This document shows, piece after piece, positions 20,306-32,415 of a stretch of 64,000 nt of DNA. Under the pieces are notes generated by a model, which ran no database searches, was not told where the DNA came from, and was given only the letters and a program-made list of their open reading frames with translations. Source of the DNA: Panax quinquefolius (taxonomy: Eukaryota > Streptophyta > Magnoliopsida > Apiales > Araliaceae); the NCBI GenBank assembly GCA_020205615.1, contig JAINUW010000777.1:248001-312000 (forward strand), in the 5' to 3' direction. The stretch's first letter is position 1; every line of letters begins with the position of its first letter. The translations under genes and the position numbers were made by a program.

Positions 20306-20913
20306 CCTCGTCGACTAATGCATGGAGTGCTGCTCCAATTGTCGAGGGCAAAGTCCTGATGGACTGCAGTGATGGAGGGGTTGTCATCGTCCTCCTTTTC
20401 ATAAATGATAACCATAACATCTGAGAAATCATTGTCTAGGGTGTATGTGTTTGTATGTTCATCATGGACAATGATGCGTATGCCTGACATTATTAAGGCG
20501 ATGTCATGTTTATGTTTTCGCTCCCTTTCTTTCACTTCGGGATCAGGAATCAGGACCTCTTTTTCTTTGAATGGTCTTTGGTTTGGAAAAATATATAGCC
20601 ATAACATTTGGCACCTTCTAGGAGATCAGATCACCATGAGGTATGGGTGGAGAAAATCATCGTGTGGTGGAAGCTTTAGGAACATGCTTATACTTATGAG
20701 GATTCTTGTGACTAGAATTGGCAGAATAGCCTAGTCCGGATGTACCAGTTTGACTGGACACTTGAATAGGGTGCTTAATAACCTGCTGATTTTTTCCAAG
20801 CCCTTGTCTAGGAAGATGACCCAATGATATCATTTATTGAGTGGCCGACATAACCTCAGCAAAAATCTTGGGTACGGGAAGTGGCTCTCCAATAGGATGG
20901 TATTGCGTGTTAC
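20306..20913 (-). pseudogene. Element A G-patch-like linker between protease and RT
   Basis: Minus-strand reading gives a glycine-rich LGHLPRQGLGKN segment, a G-patch-like motif, then basic and acidic stretches ending NWSSTPCISRRG at the intron donor. The open piece is 20302-20607. Stops and one frameshift interrupt the rest. The C copy (60541-61106) preserves the motif better (GHEPGQGLGKDKQG). G-patch motifs bind RNA or helicases; the role here is inferred only. Confidence 0.62.
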
Positions 20914-21546
20914 TCACTTCCAAAGTATGAAAACTGACGGCTCAACTTCTGAATTGAAGCTGATGATTGGTAGATCTCCTTGTTCAGGACATTCCGACTC
21001 AGCGTTGATAGTGACTAGGCTATTGTTGACAATGTATTTGAGTTGTTGATGTAATGTAGAAGGGACGGCTCTAGCTGCGTGGATCCATGGTCTCCCCAAT
21101 AGCAGGTTGTATCCCGAATCTATCTTGAGGACGTGGAAGGATACATTGAATGTATTTGGACCAATCTCAATTGGCAGCTCAATCTCTCCGACAGAATTTC
21201 GTCGGGATCCATCAAAAGCTTTGATAACCGTATGGCTGCTTCTGATCCTATTGAGATTGATGTTCATCTTTACCAAGGTGACATAAAGACAGATATTCAG
21301 AGATGAACCTCCATCTATCAAAACTCCAGCTAACATATACCCGGAGGATAAAATTGCAATGTGTAATACCTTGCAATGACCAGTCCCTTCGGGAGGTATG
21401 TCGTCATCAGTGAAGGATATCACATTATTGTTGAAAATGTGATCAACCAGATGTTGAAAGTTTTCCACATCCACTGACTTTGGCAAGTAGGCTTCTTCCA
21501 AAACCTTCAATAAAATCTTCCTATGATCATCGGAAGAGAAAACCAA
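20914..21546 (-). CDS. Element A aspartic protease region fragment
   Basis: An open segment of 210 codons. The protease active site is LIDGGSSLNIC near residue 77 (DGG in place of DTG/DSG), with the downstream flap and fold strand VIKAFDGSRRNSVGEIELPI and LLLGRPWIHAA near residues 127-185, the latter being the conserved hydrophobic-Gly-Arg/Asp-Trp motif of gypsy proteases. It starts in the gag-protease spacer and ends at the linker. It is one of the best-kept parts of element A. The protein would process the Gag-Pol polyprotein. Confidence 0.82.
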   Translation of the reverse strand: MVFSSDDHRKILLKVLEEAYLPKSVDVENFQHLVDHIFNNNVISFTDDDIPPEGTGHCKVLHIAILSSGYMLAGVLIDGGSSLNICLYVTLVKMNINLNRIRSSHTVIKAFDGSRRNSVGEIELPIEIGPNTFNVSFHVLKIDSGYNLLLGRPWIHAARAVPSTLHQQLKYIVNNSLVTINAESECPEQGDLPIISFNSEVEPSVFILWK

Positions 21547-21559
21547 GTCCAGTATTGAG

Positions 21560-23921
21560 ATCTAATGTGGAGCTTCTCTTAAGCTTAGAACCACCTTGAC
21601 TTTATTATGGCCCATAGTGCGGAGGAATTTTTCAATCTTCCTCATGGGAATCTTCCCCTTTGCTTTAAAGGTGGGCTTCATAACCTGCTGAGGAAGATAC
21701 ATTGGATTTTCCTTCTACCCTGTAGCAGTAGTATGGGATGTGGATCCTTCAGCTTCCCCATAATTCCATGGGACTTTGTGTAAGCTGACAACAGGATATT
21801 GTTGTCTGAATGGTAAAGAAAATGGCTCTGGTGCTGCCACTTTCAAAGGATTATCAGCTCCTTTGAGTTGAATTGCTTGTATGGGAAATGGTTTGACAGT
21901 CCTATCATCCTCAGTGGATATAACTACTACTGATCCCTTCTATTTGGTAGGACATGTATTCCCACTCTCAAGTAGCACAGTGTCATCGTTTGCCAGTTGC
22001 AGGACACCGCTATCAATTAGATTCTTAATAAGGTGGCGGAGTGCCCAGTATTCTTCTATGCTGTGACCGCAAGAATGTGAATGATATTGACAAATTCCTT
22101 CAGAATTGAACCGTCTTAAAAGGGTATTGATTGGAGGTAGAACGGAGGTAATTCTTCCTTCGTTGATTAGCATCTGAAATATCTCCTTCATAGGTTGGCC
22201 CAGGTATGTAAATTCCCTTTGATTGGCAAAATCCCGATGGGCTTTAGCATTTGCTCTCTTTGCAACCTTATCCTCCATAGCTTTGCTTTCTGAAGGTGAT
22301 GGTGGAGCATACATGACAAAAGGAAGGAGATAGGCATGCTACTGGCTGACTAACTGGCGTGTGACTTGATGCTGATGAGTCACCAGTTCTGCCAGTTGTT
22401 CCATTTGCTTACAAAGAGCTTTCATCTTTCGTTCCATAGCAAATTGAAACTTTACATAATCCCATCTGTCAACACAGTCTTTTATGGTCTGGGATGATTC
22501 ACCGATAAAATTGGAACTCTGTCCAGTGCTCTAACTAATCATGTTGACCTCTTCTTCTTTGTTTTGAGGAAGAGGGTTGTCTTGCACATGAGGTTGATCT
22601 GGTTTGGTGACCACGATCTCACCGTTGTCTATCAAATCTTGGATCTTTTGTTTCTAGACCCAACAATCTTGAGTATCATGTCCAGGTGCTCTGGCATGAT
22701 AAGCACACTTCTGAGTAGCATTGAAACCCCTCCCATTAGGGTTGGCTGGTGGAAGAAGATGTGTGATTTTCTTCTGAGTAGTCAGAAGAGAAAGAATATT
22801 CTCGAGCGAGTCCCCTAAGGGTGTGAACATTTGAGGGTGCTTTGCATCTCCACCTTTAGGCAATGGAGGCTTTGAAGACTGTTTTTGGAAAGGGGAGTAG
22901 TTTCTCCTTTGTATAGGCATGTTCTGACTGCCTTTTTGACCTTGTGGTATCAAGAAAACATCCTCCACTTTCTTTTTATGGACCCTTCGGGGGTTGTTTC
23001 CATAAGATCTGGATTGGATGTTCTTAGCAACAGCTTTAAGAGCGGCTAGGTCTTGAATCTTACCAAACTTTAATCTTATCTCAGTCATCTCTCTGTGCTT
23101 GATCATTTCAGATAATGGTTTGCCAATATCAGCTTGGACTCTCTCATAGAAAGGAGCTTCTTGTATGTCTATGAAAGTTATGACCATTTCTGATTTCGGC
23201 ATGGAAGGAATAACTTGAGCAGTAAGGCGCCTCCACCTTTGAGCATACTCTCTGAAAGACTCATTAGACTATTTCTTGAGCTTGGTAATCTGGTACCGAT
23301 CAGGAGCCATCTGAGATTGAAAACTATATTGAGCGAGGAAGGCATGAGCTAGCTCTTCCCAACAATGGATCTTGAAGTTATCTAATCTGGTATACCATAA
23401 ACGGGCTTCTCCAGTCAGACCCTTTTGGAACAGCTGCATTCTAAGCTTTTCATTTTCCGCATAAGATCCAAGTTCTCCAATGAACACCTTTAAATATGTG
23501 TAAGGATCCCCTAATCCATCATACTTTTCAAAGTCACGGGTTTGAAATTTCTCTGGATAATGAACACTAGGGAATATGCAAAGGACATCATATGAAACAC
23601 TTCCACGTGTTCAAATCCCTTTGGGAGCACGGATAGTTTCTTTCATTTGAAGGACCTTCTTCCTAATATCACCGGTGTCTGGATCTCCTTTGAGATGGGT
23701 GCTTTCAGGGTCTTTGTTGGTCGTATCCAACTGAGGTTTTGGATTTGTTTTATCCAAACCTTGTGTCCCTCCTTGTGTAGAGGGTTCTGTATGTGTAGGC
23801 ATCTTTTATCTCGAGTAAACTGATGCAATTCCTTTAGCAGAACAGCCAAATCTGTAATTTGTTTACTCAATTCGTTAAATTCTTCTCGAGAAACGACATT
23901 AGACTGGTCAGAAGAAGACAT
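21560..23921 (-). pseudogene. Element A gag, broken, with two zinc-knuckle copies
   Basis: Starts at ATG 23921 (MSSSDQSNVVSREEFNELS), matching the C gag start. Pieces: 23643-23921 N-terminus; 23269-23487 with the retrotransposon gag core (LTGEARLWYTRLDNFKI); 22654-23202 with the C-terminal core and CAYHARAPGHDTQDC; 21940-22314 with a second related knuckle CQYHSHSCGHSIEEY, whose last Cys is Tyr here. At least five stops or frameshifts occur. Two knuckles of CX2HX5HX4C type, each followed by a LIDNG/LIDSG phrase, indicate an internal duplication. Gag packages the RNA. Confidence 0.82.
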
Positions 23922-24632
23922 GATTAGCTGTAGGCTCGTGGCCTTTTTGGATTTTGAGTGGGTAACAGGCCCAATTATTTCCCTACAAAAGACTTATGTA
24001 GTTTAGTCTTAGGGATAATGTAAATGCTATCATAATGTGTCCTTTTTAGGAATATTGTCCTGCACAAACGGGTGTTATTTGATAGCATGTCATGGATGCA
24101 TAAATATTCTTCATATTTTCCATTACATAAAGATGGACATGAAATAAAATTACAAGTAAATGATTTTACAAGTAATTGAAAATAGAAAGCATAAAGAGAC
24201 TTTCCTCCGCGTTTGGTTTATCAGAGGATGACCTATCTTAGGGTTACTCTCGTGGCTTTTGGCATGAAGGTCCCCAGATCATCGCAATCTACTTGACGGG
24301 AAGTTAATTCGGTCTTTCAATTGGAGTGAATCTGGGTGGTGCCTTTCGTGAGCCTCATTAGAATTAGTCTCCCTACGAGTCCAGTAATCAAACACCGACA
24401 GGATAGCCTCCTGGTGGAGCAACCACACAATATACATTCACATACAATGTGTCTCACTGTTTATGGAAATGATGACATGTGCGAAGCACTAATATCACAG
24501 ATAGATATACTGAAGTGCAGTAAGTAAAATGCATTCGTACACATTCAAAATAAAATGTAAATGCAACATTCACACACAAGCATATAACCATTGTGAAAAG
24601 CTTGTAATAGCTGCTTAAGCCCTCTTACTGGA
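23922..24632 (-). other. Untranslated leader of element A
   Basis: Lies between the PBS and gag start. It is well matched by the C leader (56826-57532), including the segment near 24236-24430. No ORF1 of the Ogre type is present. Confidence 0.7.
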
Positions 24633-24651
24633 GTCCCCAACAGAGTCACCA
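24633..24651 (-). other. Primer binding site of element A
   Basis: On the minus strand TGGTGACTCTGTTGGGGAC lies two bases from the LTR end. The C copy is TGGCGACTCTGCTGGGGAC. This type is reported for Ogre/Tat elements as tRNA-Arg-primed; the tRNA match is from memory. Confidence 0.72.
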
Positions 24652-24998
24652 CTTGTCGACGTTGAGATTTTTATTTGTCCCTTTTCGTTACTTGTTCTTT
24701 GGTGTTCTCATGTTAGGTGAGATTTGTTTGAAAAAACAAGTGAAAAAGGTCCGACATGTGTAATGTCGACGATTTGACTGTAAGAGTCGCCAGTTGGTGT
24801 TTTTAACTGGTTGCACCAACGCAACCGAGAAAAAGGTTTTCACATTGACCCAGTGATGTAACATTGCTAAACGGGTCTGTGAAATCGAGATTCGTTTGGG
24901 TTCGAGGGCTTGATTATGGGGAGGGAAGGTGTTAGGCATCCCCCGACATCCGTGTTGCCACGGTGACCGACACTTTTCAAGAAACTGTTATATGAACA

Positions 24999-25017
24999 TG
25001 TGTGTGTGTGTGTGTGT
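24999..25017. repeat. (GT)n microsatellite in A 5' LTR
   Basis: About nine GT units; the C LTR carries the complementary (CA)n at 56449-56460. Confidence 0.85.
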
Positions 25018-25598
25018 GGATCAATGTGTAATTATTTGGAAGTAATGTGAGGCCTCGTTCGTACCTATATACAAAGGGTTTGAATTTATACAAAAATTCA
25101 GTTTTAATCAAGATATATCAATGATGTTTTATAAAAGAGGTTTTTCAAACCCTGTGCTCGATAGGAATTGAGACCTTTTCATACTTCCATTTTATTATTA
25201 AATGTTCGGCTTATTTGCTTTTATTTTTGAGATGCGAGGCATCTTCTAGAAAATAATATATAGCAGTGCTGAACTCCTCATGGGCATGACAGCCATCCAA
25301 GGAAATTCAGACACGGGAACAAGCTGCTTACAGCTGAGAATGTCCATCACGGAAACCGAATCTAGATTCACTAGACTGAATCTGTGATCTCATGATTCTT
25401 AGGCTCATATGATGCCGCAATTTATATGAAAAGTAGTAAGCAGTTATATATATAAAAGTAATATATGAGCTAACAGGTGTTTAAAATGAGGAAACACTCA
25501 ATATGGGGTGTGTACAGAGTAAATTGGACAGGGCTTCCTCGCCTTTTTTTCTCTTTAATATGGCCACCCCAAGCGCTCGATTAATAGAGGGGGGAGCC

Positions 25599-25603
25599 GC
25601 AGG
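25599..25603. repeat. Probable target-site duplication (GCAGG), left copy, element B
   Basis: The five bases before the TGTAACGTCC terminus of B. The right copy should lie beyond the window because element C interrupts the B 3' LTR. Confidence 0.55.
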
Positions 25604-26688
25604 TGTAACGTCCATGAATTTTAAACTCCTTATTAATTAAATATGATATTTAATTTTAATGAGTTAGTTTTGTGAGTTTAATTAAACATTATGTGGTTAT
25701 GTGAATTTATGAATTGATTAAAGGGAGTAACTAATAGTTATTTAAATTAGTGGACTAACCCTAAGGTTATAATATCAAACAATTGATATGATTCTTAATG
25801 ATTAAATATTCAATTTATTTGAATATAGTGGCGAGAGTTGAACATATTCATTTATGTCAAGTATGGATATATCACCATTGAAGAAGTGAAATTACCTCAT
25901 ATAGGACTTATGTGGTGATAGATATTTGAACTGGCTTGAAGCTAACCCATTTTTGGCTTTGTTGGGGGCCGTGGCAATTGCGCCCCCAAAGAATACAAAA
26001 TGGCACACACAATTCTTGCCGGTGTTCGATCTAAGATAGTTAAGTTCTGCTATAGGAAATGAATTGGAACATTAGTGTAATTTGTGACATGCATAGAATC
26101 ATATAATAAGAATATATTCTAATGATATGGAGTATCAAGTAGTGCAATAAAATCATAAGTGATTGTTAAAAAGAAATAATTGAATATCTGTGTATTCCAG
26201 AAATTGGGATAGAAGTTATGTGTGCACACTGAATAGATAATATTAAATAATGTTATGATATGGCTAGGTGAGTAGTAGAGATAATTATGGAACTACCCGG
26301 TCAATAATACTTAACTGTATTATTTTAATTACGTGTATTTAATGTACATGGATTTTATGACGTGAGTACCAAAATTAAACCTTAAGTTCCTAATATGGTA
26401 AGAATTGTACATTTATATTACATTATTGGAATTATAGTGTCCAAACCAAGCCTTAATCAAGCTTGTTTTTGAGATTGGATTCTTGTCCCAAAATGAGTGT
26501 CACTATAGTACATGAACAGTAGCCTACATTTTATTTACGTAACTTCCATTTGGGCTAAACTTAGGAAATGATTTCAAGGCCAATGGCCTAATGGTGGGTT
26601 GTTCAACCACCCTTGATTAACCAATGAGTTATTCCTTTGCACCATGAGCTCCAACATTGTGTAATGCAAATGTCTAGTTCATAGTTCC

Positions 26689-26699
26689 CTTATAAATAC
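26689..26699 (+). promoter_or_regulatory. TATA box of B 5' LTR
   Basis: CTTATAAATAC, followed some 30 bases later by TTTGTTGTTTGTTAAG, a likely start region. The partner in the 3' LTR is TTTATAAATAC at about 51964. Confidence 0.6.
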
Positions 26700-27868
26700 A
26701 AGCTTCAAATTCAGTTTTTGTTGTTTGTTAAGTCTATATTGAAAGTTCTAAGTTTCTAAGAAAGCTTAGGAGCATACTTAGTGTATAAGGAAGCCAATCC
26801 AAGCTTAAGGAGGTATAAACTTTACTATGTTCTTGAAATGGGTCTAGTTAATTCTTGAAAATTACTTGAAATTCTTTGTTAATCAAAGTGAATTAACATG
26901 CCATGATATGTTTCTGAATTATGTTTACATGTTTAAACTCTTAAATGGTAGGTTGTAGCATGTTTGAAACTGAAATAAACCAAGGTGGCTAAGGCTCTGA
27001 ACGAGCAGGCAGCCACGCTTTGCCTGCAATCTTGAAGCATAAGCATATTTCGCCCTATTTTGTATTAGGGTGTGTGCAGCAATTACCGCACTTTCTCGAT
27101 TCAATTGATGGTTTCTGTTGTGTATAGTGTAGTTGATATGGTATTAAGACTTATGTAAACATGAAGAATAGGTATAAACATGTGTTGTAGGGTTTCCTTA
27201 TGAGTTATGATGTGACTAACATGATTCTAGTAGGAAATGTAAAGTTTAGAAAACAAACTTTGAAAGTAATATATGTCTTACAAGTTCTGAACTTATGAGA
27301 CCATATACGTGACTGATGTGGAACCTAAGTGAGCATGATATATGATGTATAGTGTCTTTATCATGATTTAAACTTGTTAGCTTTGTGCTAGAGAATGTTT
27401 GAAAGGAAACGTTTATTATATTAAAGTAATATACATGAGTACTACATGATGTAGGTTCTGGTGTTTAAAGATGTTAAACATAACTTAATCGCACATGATA
27501 TGAGTTCTAAAGTTATCTTGTGTGTGTATATTACATCATTTGTGCTAAAATGATTTCGAAAACAACCATGGACATGTTTTCAAACATGAGTTGCATATTA
27601 TGTGAGTACTTAGATACTAAGGTAGTAAGATGTCATGTTATAGCTATATTACTCCTAACCATGATTCATATGTATTAAGTATGATGATTACATGATTTTT
27701 ATGTTTTAATGACATATAACTTGTAAGTTAATTTTGAAGTAATGAATTCAAGTATGGTCATGTGTTATATGTAAAACTCTAGCATGTATTTTTGTTAACA
27801 TAGGTGTGTAATTAGTGTGTTAGAGTTGGACTGAAGTTAGGAGAGCAAAAGCTCACACCTAGTCTGTC

Positions 27869-27873
27869 CAGGG
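27869..27873. repeat. Left flank of solo LTR E (CAGGG)
   Basis: The bases before TGTGACGCC. The right flank reads GTGGG, so the duplication is imperfect or the local consensus is wrong. Confidence 0.3.
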
Positions 27874-29039
27874 TGTGACGCCCCCAAAATAGGTATACAT
27901 CTCCCATCTTGAGTCGCCAAATACATGGTACAAAATTCAAATACAACTTAATTATACAACAGTCGTGTAAAATACGACAAAACATAATCTAAGAGTTTCA
28001 ATAAGAATATTGTCATCTAGAAAATATCCACACTCAATGGAGTCCTCATTACATTTATTGTCACACTATTTTATAGAATAGTGAGGACTACTAAAACAAC
28101 CATCTAGACCATCAATCCGTTCCCCGACTCGTCCCGGCTATATTCTCATTTCTTGAAGAGAACAGTGAAAGAAAGGGTGAGCTCAACTAGCCCTGTAAGA
28201 AATATTATGACTAAGATAATGTAGAATAAATTATCCTTTGCCTTCAACAGTATAACAACTGATAGAATATAATAAACAATAAGTTTTAGATCAACAACTG
28301 CAGCGGAATAAGCAATCCATTAGAAAAGTCAAGTAGAGCATAAAATCTAATATCTTCTATGATTTAAAAAGATTTTCATCAACTTTATCACTGAGACTCA
28401 ACTTAATAAATAAAATTGAATCATCCTTGCACCACGGCCAAGCATATTCTTGTAATCATCAATGGTTATGATTATACCAAATAATCCCTAGTCATAATCA
28501 TACCAACAACTGTCCATCAATGAACTATAGGCCAATGAGGACTTTCACCACATCATTCGTCACATTACGGTCATGATTATACCGAATAATCCTTGGTCAT
28601 AATCATACCAAGTCCATCTATGCACGTAAGCCAAAGATAACTTCCATCACAATATAAGCATTAGGATGATGACAATAACATAATAATTCAATAAAACAAG
28701 TTCAAGGATACATTTTAAAGATTTATAATTTAATTTATCCAGAAATCAATAACGTCCAAATTGTCAACATGATACTGCTTTGTGGAGTAAAATTCAAGAA
28801 TGCTCGGAAGAATATTTCCATGAAAAGATCTTTGGATGAAGCTTTAAATATCCAGGATATTCTACTAATTTCATGGAGTATAGAAGCCAAAACTTTAACC
28901 ACTGAGTATAATAGAATATATAAAACTGCAAATGGATTTTCGTCTGCCATGCGATAATCCATGTTGACAGATCATTTCCACAATTTAATAAGGAATGAAT
29001 ACGAAAGATCATTCACCATGCATGCGGTAGTCTGCGTAG

Positions 29040-29300
29040 ACAGGTTATTCCAACAGAATAATAAAGAATGGAATAACAAAAGAATTCACCATGCAGGTGG
29101 TAGTCCATGTAGATGATTATTCCAAGCGAATAATAAAGAATGGAATAATGAAGAATTCACCGGGCATGCGATAGATCGGATGTGACGAGTTATTCAACGT
29201 AATAATAAAGAATGGAATAACAAAAGAATTCACCAGGCATGCGATAGACCGCACAGACAGGTTATTGCAACAGAATAATAAAGAATTGAATAACAACCCT
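29040..29300 (-). repeat. Tandem ~65-bp units in solo LTR E
   Basis: Four units with AATAATAAAGAATGGAATAAC, AATTCACC(A/G)(T/G)GCATGCG and GGTTATTCCAAC. Counterparts in the D LTRs differ in number and sequence. Confidence 0.75.
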
Positions 29301-29488
29301 TACGAATATTGATAGAAATAACTCTCTTCATGAATACAAAAGAAATAATACTCCTTACCTCAGAAGAAAACTGGATACTGGAATAGTGAGGTAGCAGACT
29401 TCTCTTCTTCTTTCTCTCTATAATTTCTCTCTATAATAATTGCTCTTGTGAGACTTAGTGAATTGGTGAGAATGAATGAAGAATGATC

Positions 29489-29501
29489 TTCTATTTATAG
29501 G
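29489..29501 (-). promoter_or_regulatory. TATA box of solo LTR E
   Basis: Minus strand TTCCTATAAATAG, same context (..AGAAG) as in the D LTRs at 43202-43213 and 50437-50449. Confidence 0.5.
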
Positions 29502-32184
29502 AAAATATAGTTTCGATAATTGCATATTCTGGGGCTCAAAATATTACTGTATAATACCTTCATCTTTTTCTTCATTTTTAATTTAGTCCTGCAAGTATTA
29601 TCAAACTTGCACCACCTCCCCTAATAGTAAATCATATTAATTAATAGTTTATTCATGTGACTCAATAGTATAATCATGTAAAAAAAACTAATTACAGTAT
29701 AGTACCTTCAACTATACCTCCATTTTTTAATTTATTCATGCAAGTATTATCAATCTTGCACCAACTCCCATAATAGTAAATCATGTGAATCAATAGTACA
29801 CACATGTGAACACATAATTATAAGCATGTGAATTAATAGCAATTAATTGCTCATTTATCCGGTTAATTACTCGATTGGTCAATATAACCTCCAGACATCA
29901 ATTATTATCGAAATAAATGTCGATTTTCACTAACACTAATAATTCCAACACAATGGAACTATCAATTTCATCTTTAATCAACACGACCTTATTCATCATT
30001 AATATTATAATTTACAATATTTAACAACTAGGTCGTTCCCAAGAAAGAGGGGGCTTTCCGATAAGGATTTCTCCTTATTGACGCACAATTAGGTGACCAA
30101 ACCTCTCCTTGACAGAACTTCTAGACATTGTAGATATTGCAAATAATAATATGAATAACTTTGTCATCTCAATTATTGATTTAATAATATATATAATGCA
30201 GATGATACTGTGACAATAATTGAATCAATAATATAAGAGATATGATGCATCAATTACTGTAGCAATAATTAAGTATAACTGAATGACTTCTCATGTAAGC
30301 ATAAATAATCAATACCTTGTGCTACTATGAAACCACGCGTATTATTGTACTTTTACTACCGGGTAGTTCAACTGTTTAACTGTAAAACTTTCACCGTTAT
30401 TTTTATAAAAAGATAATTCTGTCGTTTTCTAACTACGACAATACTTAGTTGTGGGGTCCACCAATGATTGTGTGTCGTAATTAATATTCCTGTTAAAACG
30501 AATATTCCTCGACCAATCAAATATTATATAACCACTTGCTTACTTTACAAAATTTGTAAATATTACCCACAACTATAACATAATATCAAATCCCCACCAT
30601 AATATTTTTAAAAATATATTTTGAGAAAATTATTCTTTATTCATAAAAGTTGGGGTCTTACGTGGGACAACGAATCGCTAGGCTGGCCCCTAAGCTTTTA
30701 AACCGGTAAATTTGCGCCATCCTATGATCGTGAATAGATTCCGTTTTTGATTTTGAAATTAAAGGCATGCTTAGGTGATTTCTTTACCTTGTAATATATG
30801 ATCAATATGCCATATAATGTGTTGAGAAGCATGCTATGTGATGACGTGATTCTTTTAAGTGTAGACTAATATTAGTTTACACATACTAATTGAAATGATT
30901 GACTTGATAATGTTAGGTCGTTTCAACGCGAGTTAGTTAAAGCTGATATTATATTGTAGCTGAGCAAACAGGCAAGTTTTCCTAAACTTACTCCAATTAT
31001 TATTGAGCAAGTTTCCTAACTTACACAAACTTTGGATTTTATGCAAGTTCTTGAATTTCATATGATTCGTATGTTGAATGCAAGTTCCCTAAACTTACAA
31101 AAATTTATATTGAGCAAGTATCCGAACACTATTTTATTGTGTTGTAATGTTTCCTAGCTTACAAAACTTTGTTTGTTGTGAAAGTTTCTTATCCTTCTCA
31201 TATTGTATTGAGAAGGTTATTGTTGAATTGAAAGTTATTCATTTAAGCTTGAATCTTATTTCCAAGCATGCTATTAAGTGGTTTAATTACTTTAAAATTA
31301 CTCCACATCGATATTATTGATATTCGTACTTGGTGCACTTGAGTTCGTACAGTCTTGGACTTGTACATCATTTAAAGTTCAACAATTCTTAAACGATGTT
31401 AGATAGAGTCTAAACCTTTGTTCAGTTAGACAAATGTATGAAGTTTTATAAAATCTATCCAAACCTATGGAGGGTAAGGATTCTTAGACTGAAAGAACAC
31501 CCCTTTCTATGATAGGGGAGTACCAGGTATCTAATATAAGATACACAGAGCAGATTTAAATGTTATGCATATACATAGAGTACGTGAGGCTGATCCCCTC
31601 AAGTACTTATTCTATAGCCAGTAACCAAAGGGTCAATTAGTTATTGATTTCATTGGAGTGTTATAGTTCAAAGTCTATTTGACTAGTAGTTATTCTAAAA
31701 GCAATCGTTATCTTTGTTTACGATATTCATATTGTTGAATCCTTCAGATATTCATATTGTTGAATTCATTGTCAGTTATTTTTCCATTCATCATAATATA
31801 TCCTTATTGTTGTATTTAAATTTGTTGGGCAAACTTGTTGCTCATCCTTGGTATATCATGAATATATTGCAGCTAAGCCCGAGACCTCAGGGAAGGACAA
31901 GGGTAAAGGAAAGATGTAGAATAGTGGTAAGGAGCTGACTTTACCTTGCGCTTAGTTTAAATTACTGTTATGTAATATAAACCCTAATGATTATTTTAGA
32001 GTATGTTTGTAAGATGATATTAAGGTTATTGTATCTTGGGACTAGTAGCACCTTTTGAATGAACGACGTACGTTTATTATATTCCGCATTTTAGTTATCA
32101 TATGTTGTTTAGAGGTGGATGTTTGTATTTTATTGTGATGATCGAACCGGGGTCAGAGGACCCGGATTCGGGGGCGTCACAAGT

Positions 32185-32197
32185 TGGTATCAGAGCT
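32185..32197 (+). other. Primer binding site, tRNA-iMet type, element B
   Basis: TGGTATCAGAGCT three bases after the LTR end; standard for chromoviruses. Confidence 0.9.
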
Positions 32198-32415
32198 GTA
32201 GGTTATAAACGTTAGGAATGCAAAACCTAGGTTATAACCTTAGTAGAAAACTCAAGTAGAGTATGTAAGGATGGGTTGAGGAAATTCATCAGTTTTATTG
32301 TGATACTGAAATTGTTTATTTAATCAAAATAATTAATAGACGTCTTAAACTTCTTAATGCTAACATGAATAACATATCACATAAAGCCTAATAATTTTCT
32401 TCCTTTACTCAGATC

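Larger units (their letters stand above)
1..25603 (-). mobile_element. Element A: Tat-lineage (Ogre/Retand-like) Ty3/gypsy retrotransposon, incomplete
   Basis: Read on the minus strand the order is 5' LTR (24654-25603, broken by element B), PBS, leader, gag, protease, G-patch-like linker, intron, RT, RNase H, archaeal-type RNase H, integrase, a long segment with antisense genes, a PPT and the 3' LTR (9601 down to the window start, split by a copia element). The second RNase H and the PBS of the form TGGYGACTCTGYTGGGGA place it in the Tat lineage. The antisense gene between pol and the 3' LTR recalls Retand-type members and the intron recalls Ogre. No extra ORF before gag is seen, unlike Ogre. 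All genes carry stops or frameshifts, so it is not autonomous. Confidence 0.88.
24654..25603 (-). repeat. 5' LTR of element A, partial
   Basis: Starts (plus strand) TGTCGACGTT next to the PBS. Its far end (25491-25603) matches bases 1-113 of the window. Element B is inserted after 25603, so the U3 part is displaced, presumably beyond the window. A GT microsatellite lies near 24999-25017. Its TATA region is altered compared with the 3' LTR. Confidence 0.83.
27874..30661 (-). mobile_element. Solo LTR E, same family as element D
   Basis: Begins TGTGACGCCCCCAAAAT like the D LTRs and ends GGGGTCTTAC, with similarity along its length (28000-28700, 29280-29500, 30240-30660). No internal coding region or PBS is present, so it is a solo LTR formed by LTR recombination. 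The TATA box (29489-29501, minus strand) shows minus orientation. About 2.8 kb, longer than the 2.4 kb D LTRs, mainly in 29500-30250. Confidence 0.8.
25604..32181 (+). repeat. 5' LTR of element B, with solo LTR E inside
   Basis: Without E (27874-30661) it is about 3.77 kb. It matches 41273-41578 plus 51182-54112 closely, apart from a few strongly different patches (about 25955-26035, 27005-27095, 30662-30715). Ends GGGGGCGTCACA. Confidence 0.88.

Noticed and set aside
23922..24653. Ogre-type ORF1 before gag in A (and 56827-57532 in C)
   Set aside because: Only about 0.7 kb of leader with no long open frame or conserved protein is present.
28769..28957. Short ORFs in solo LTR E
   Set aside because: Non-coding LTR sequence; no conservation of frame with the D LTRs.
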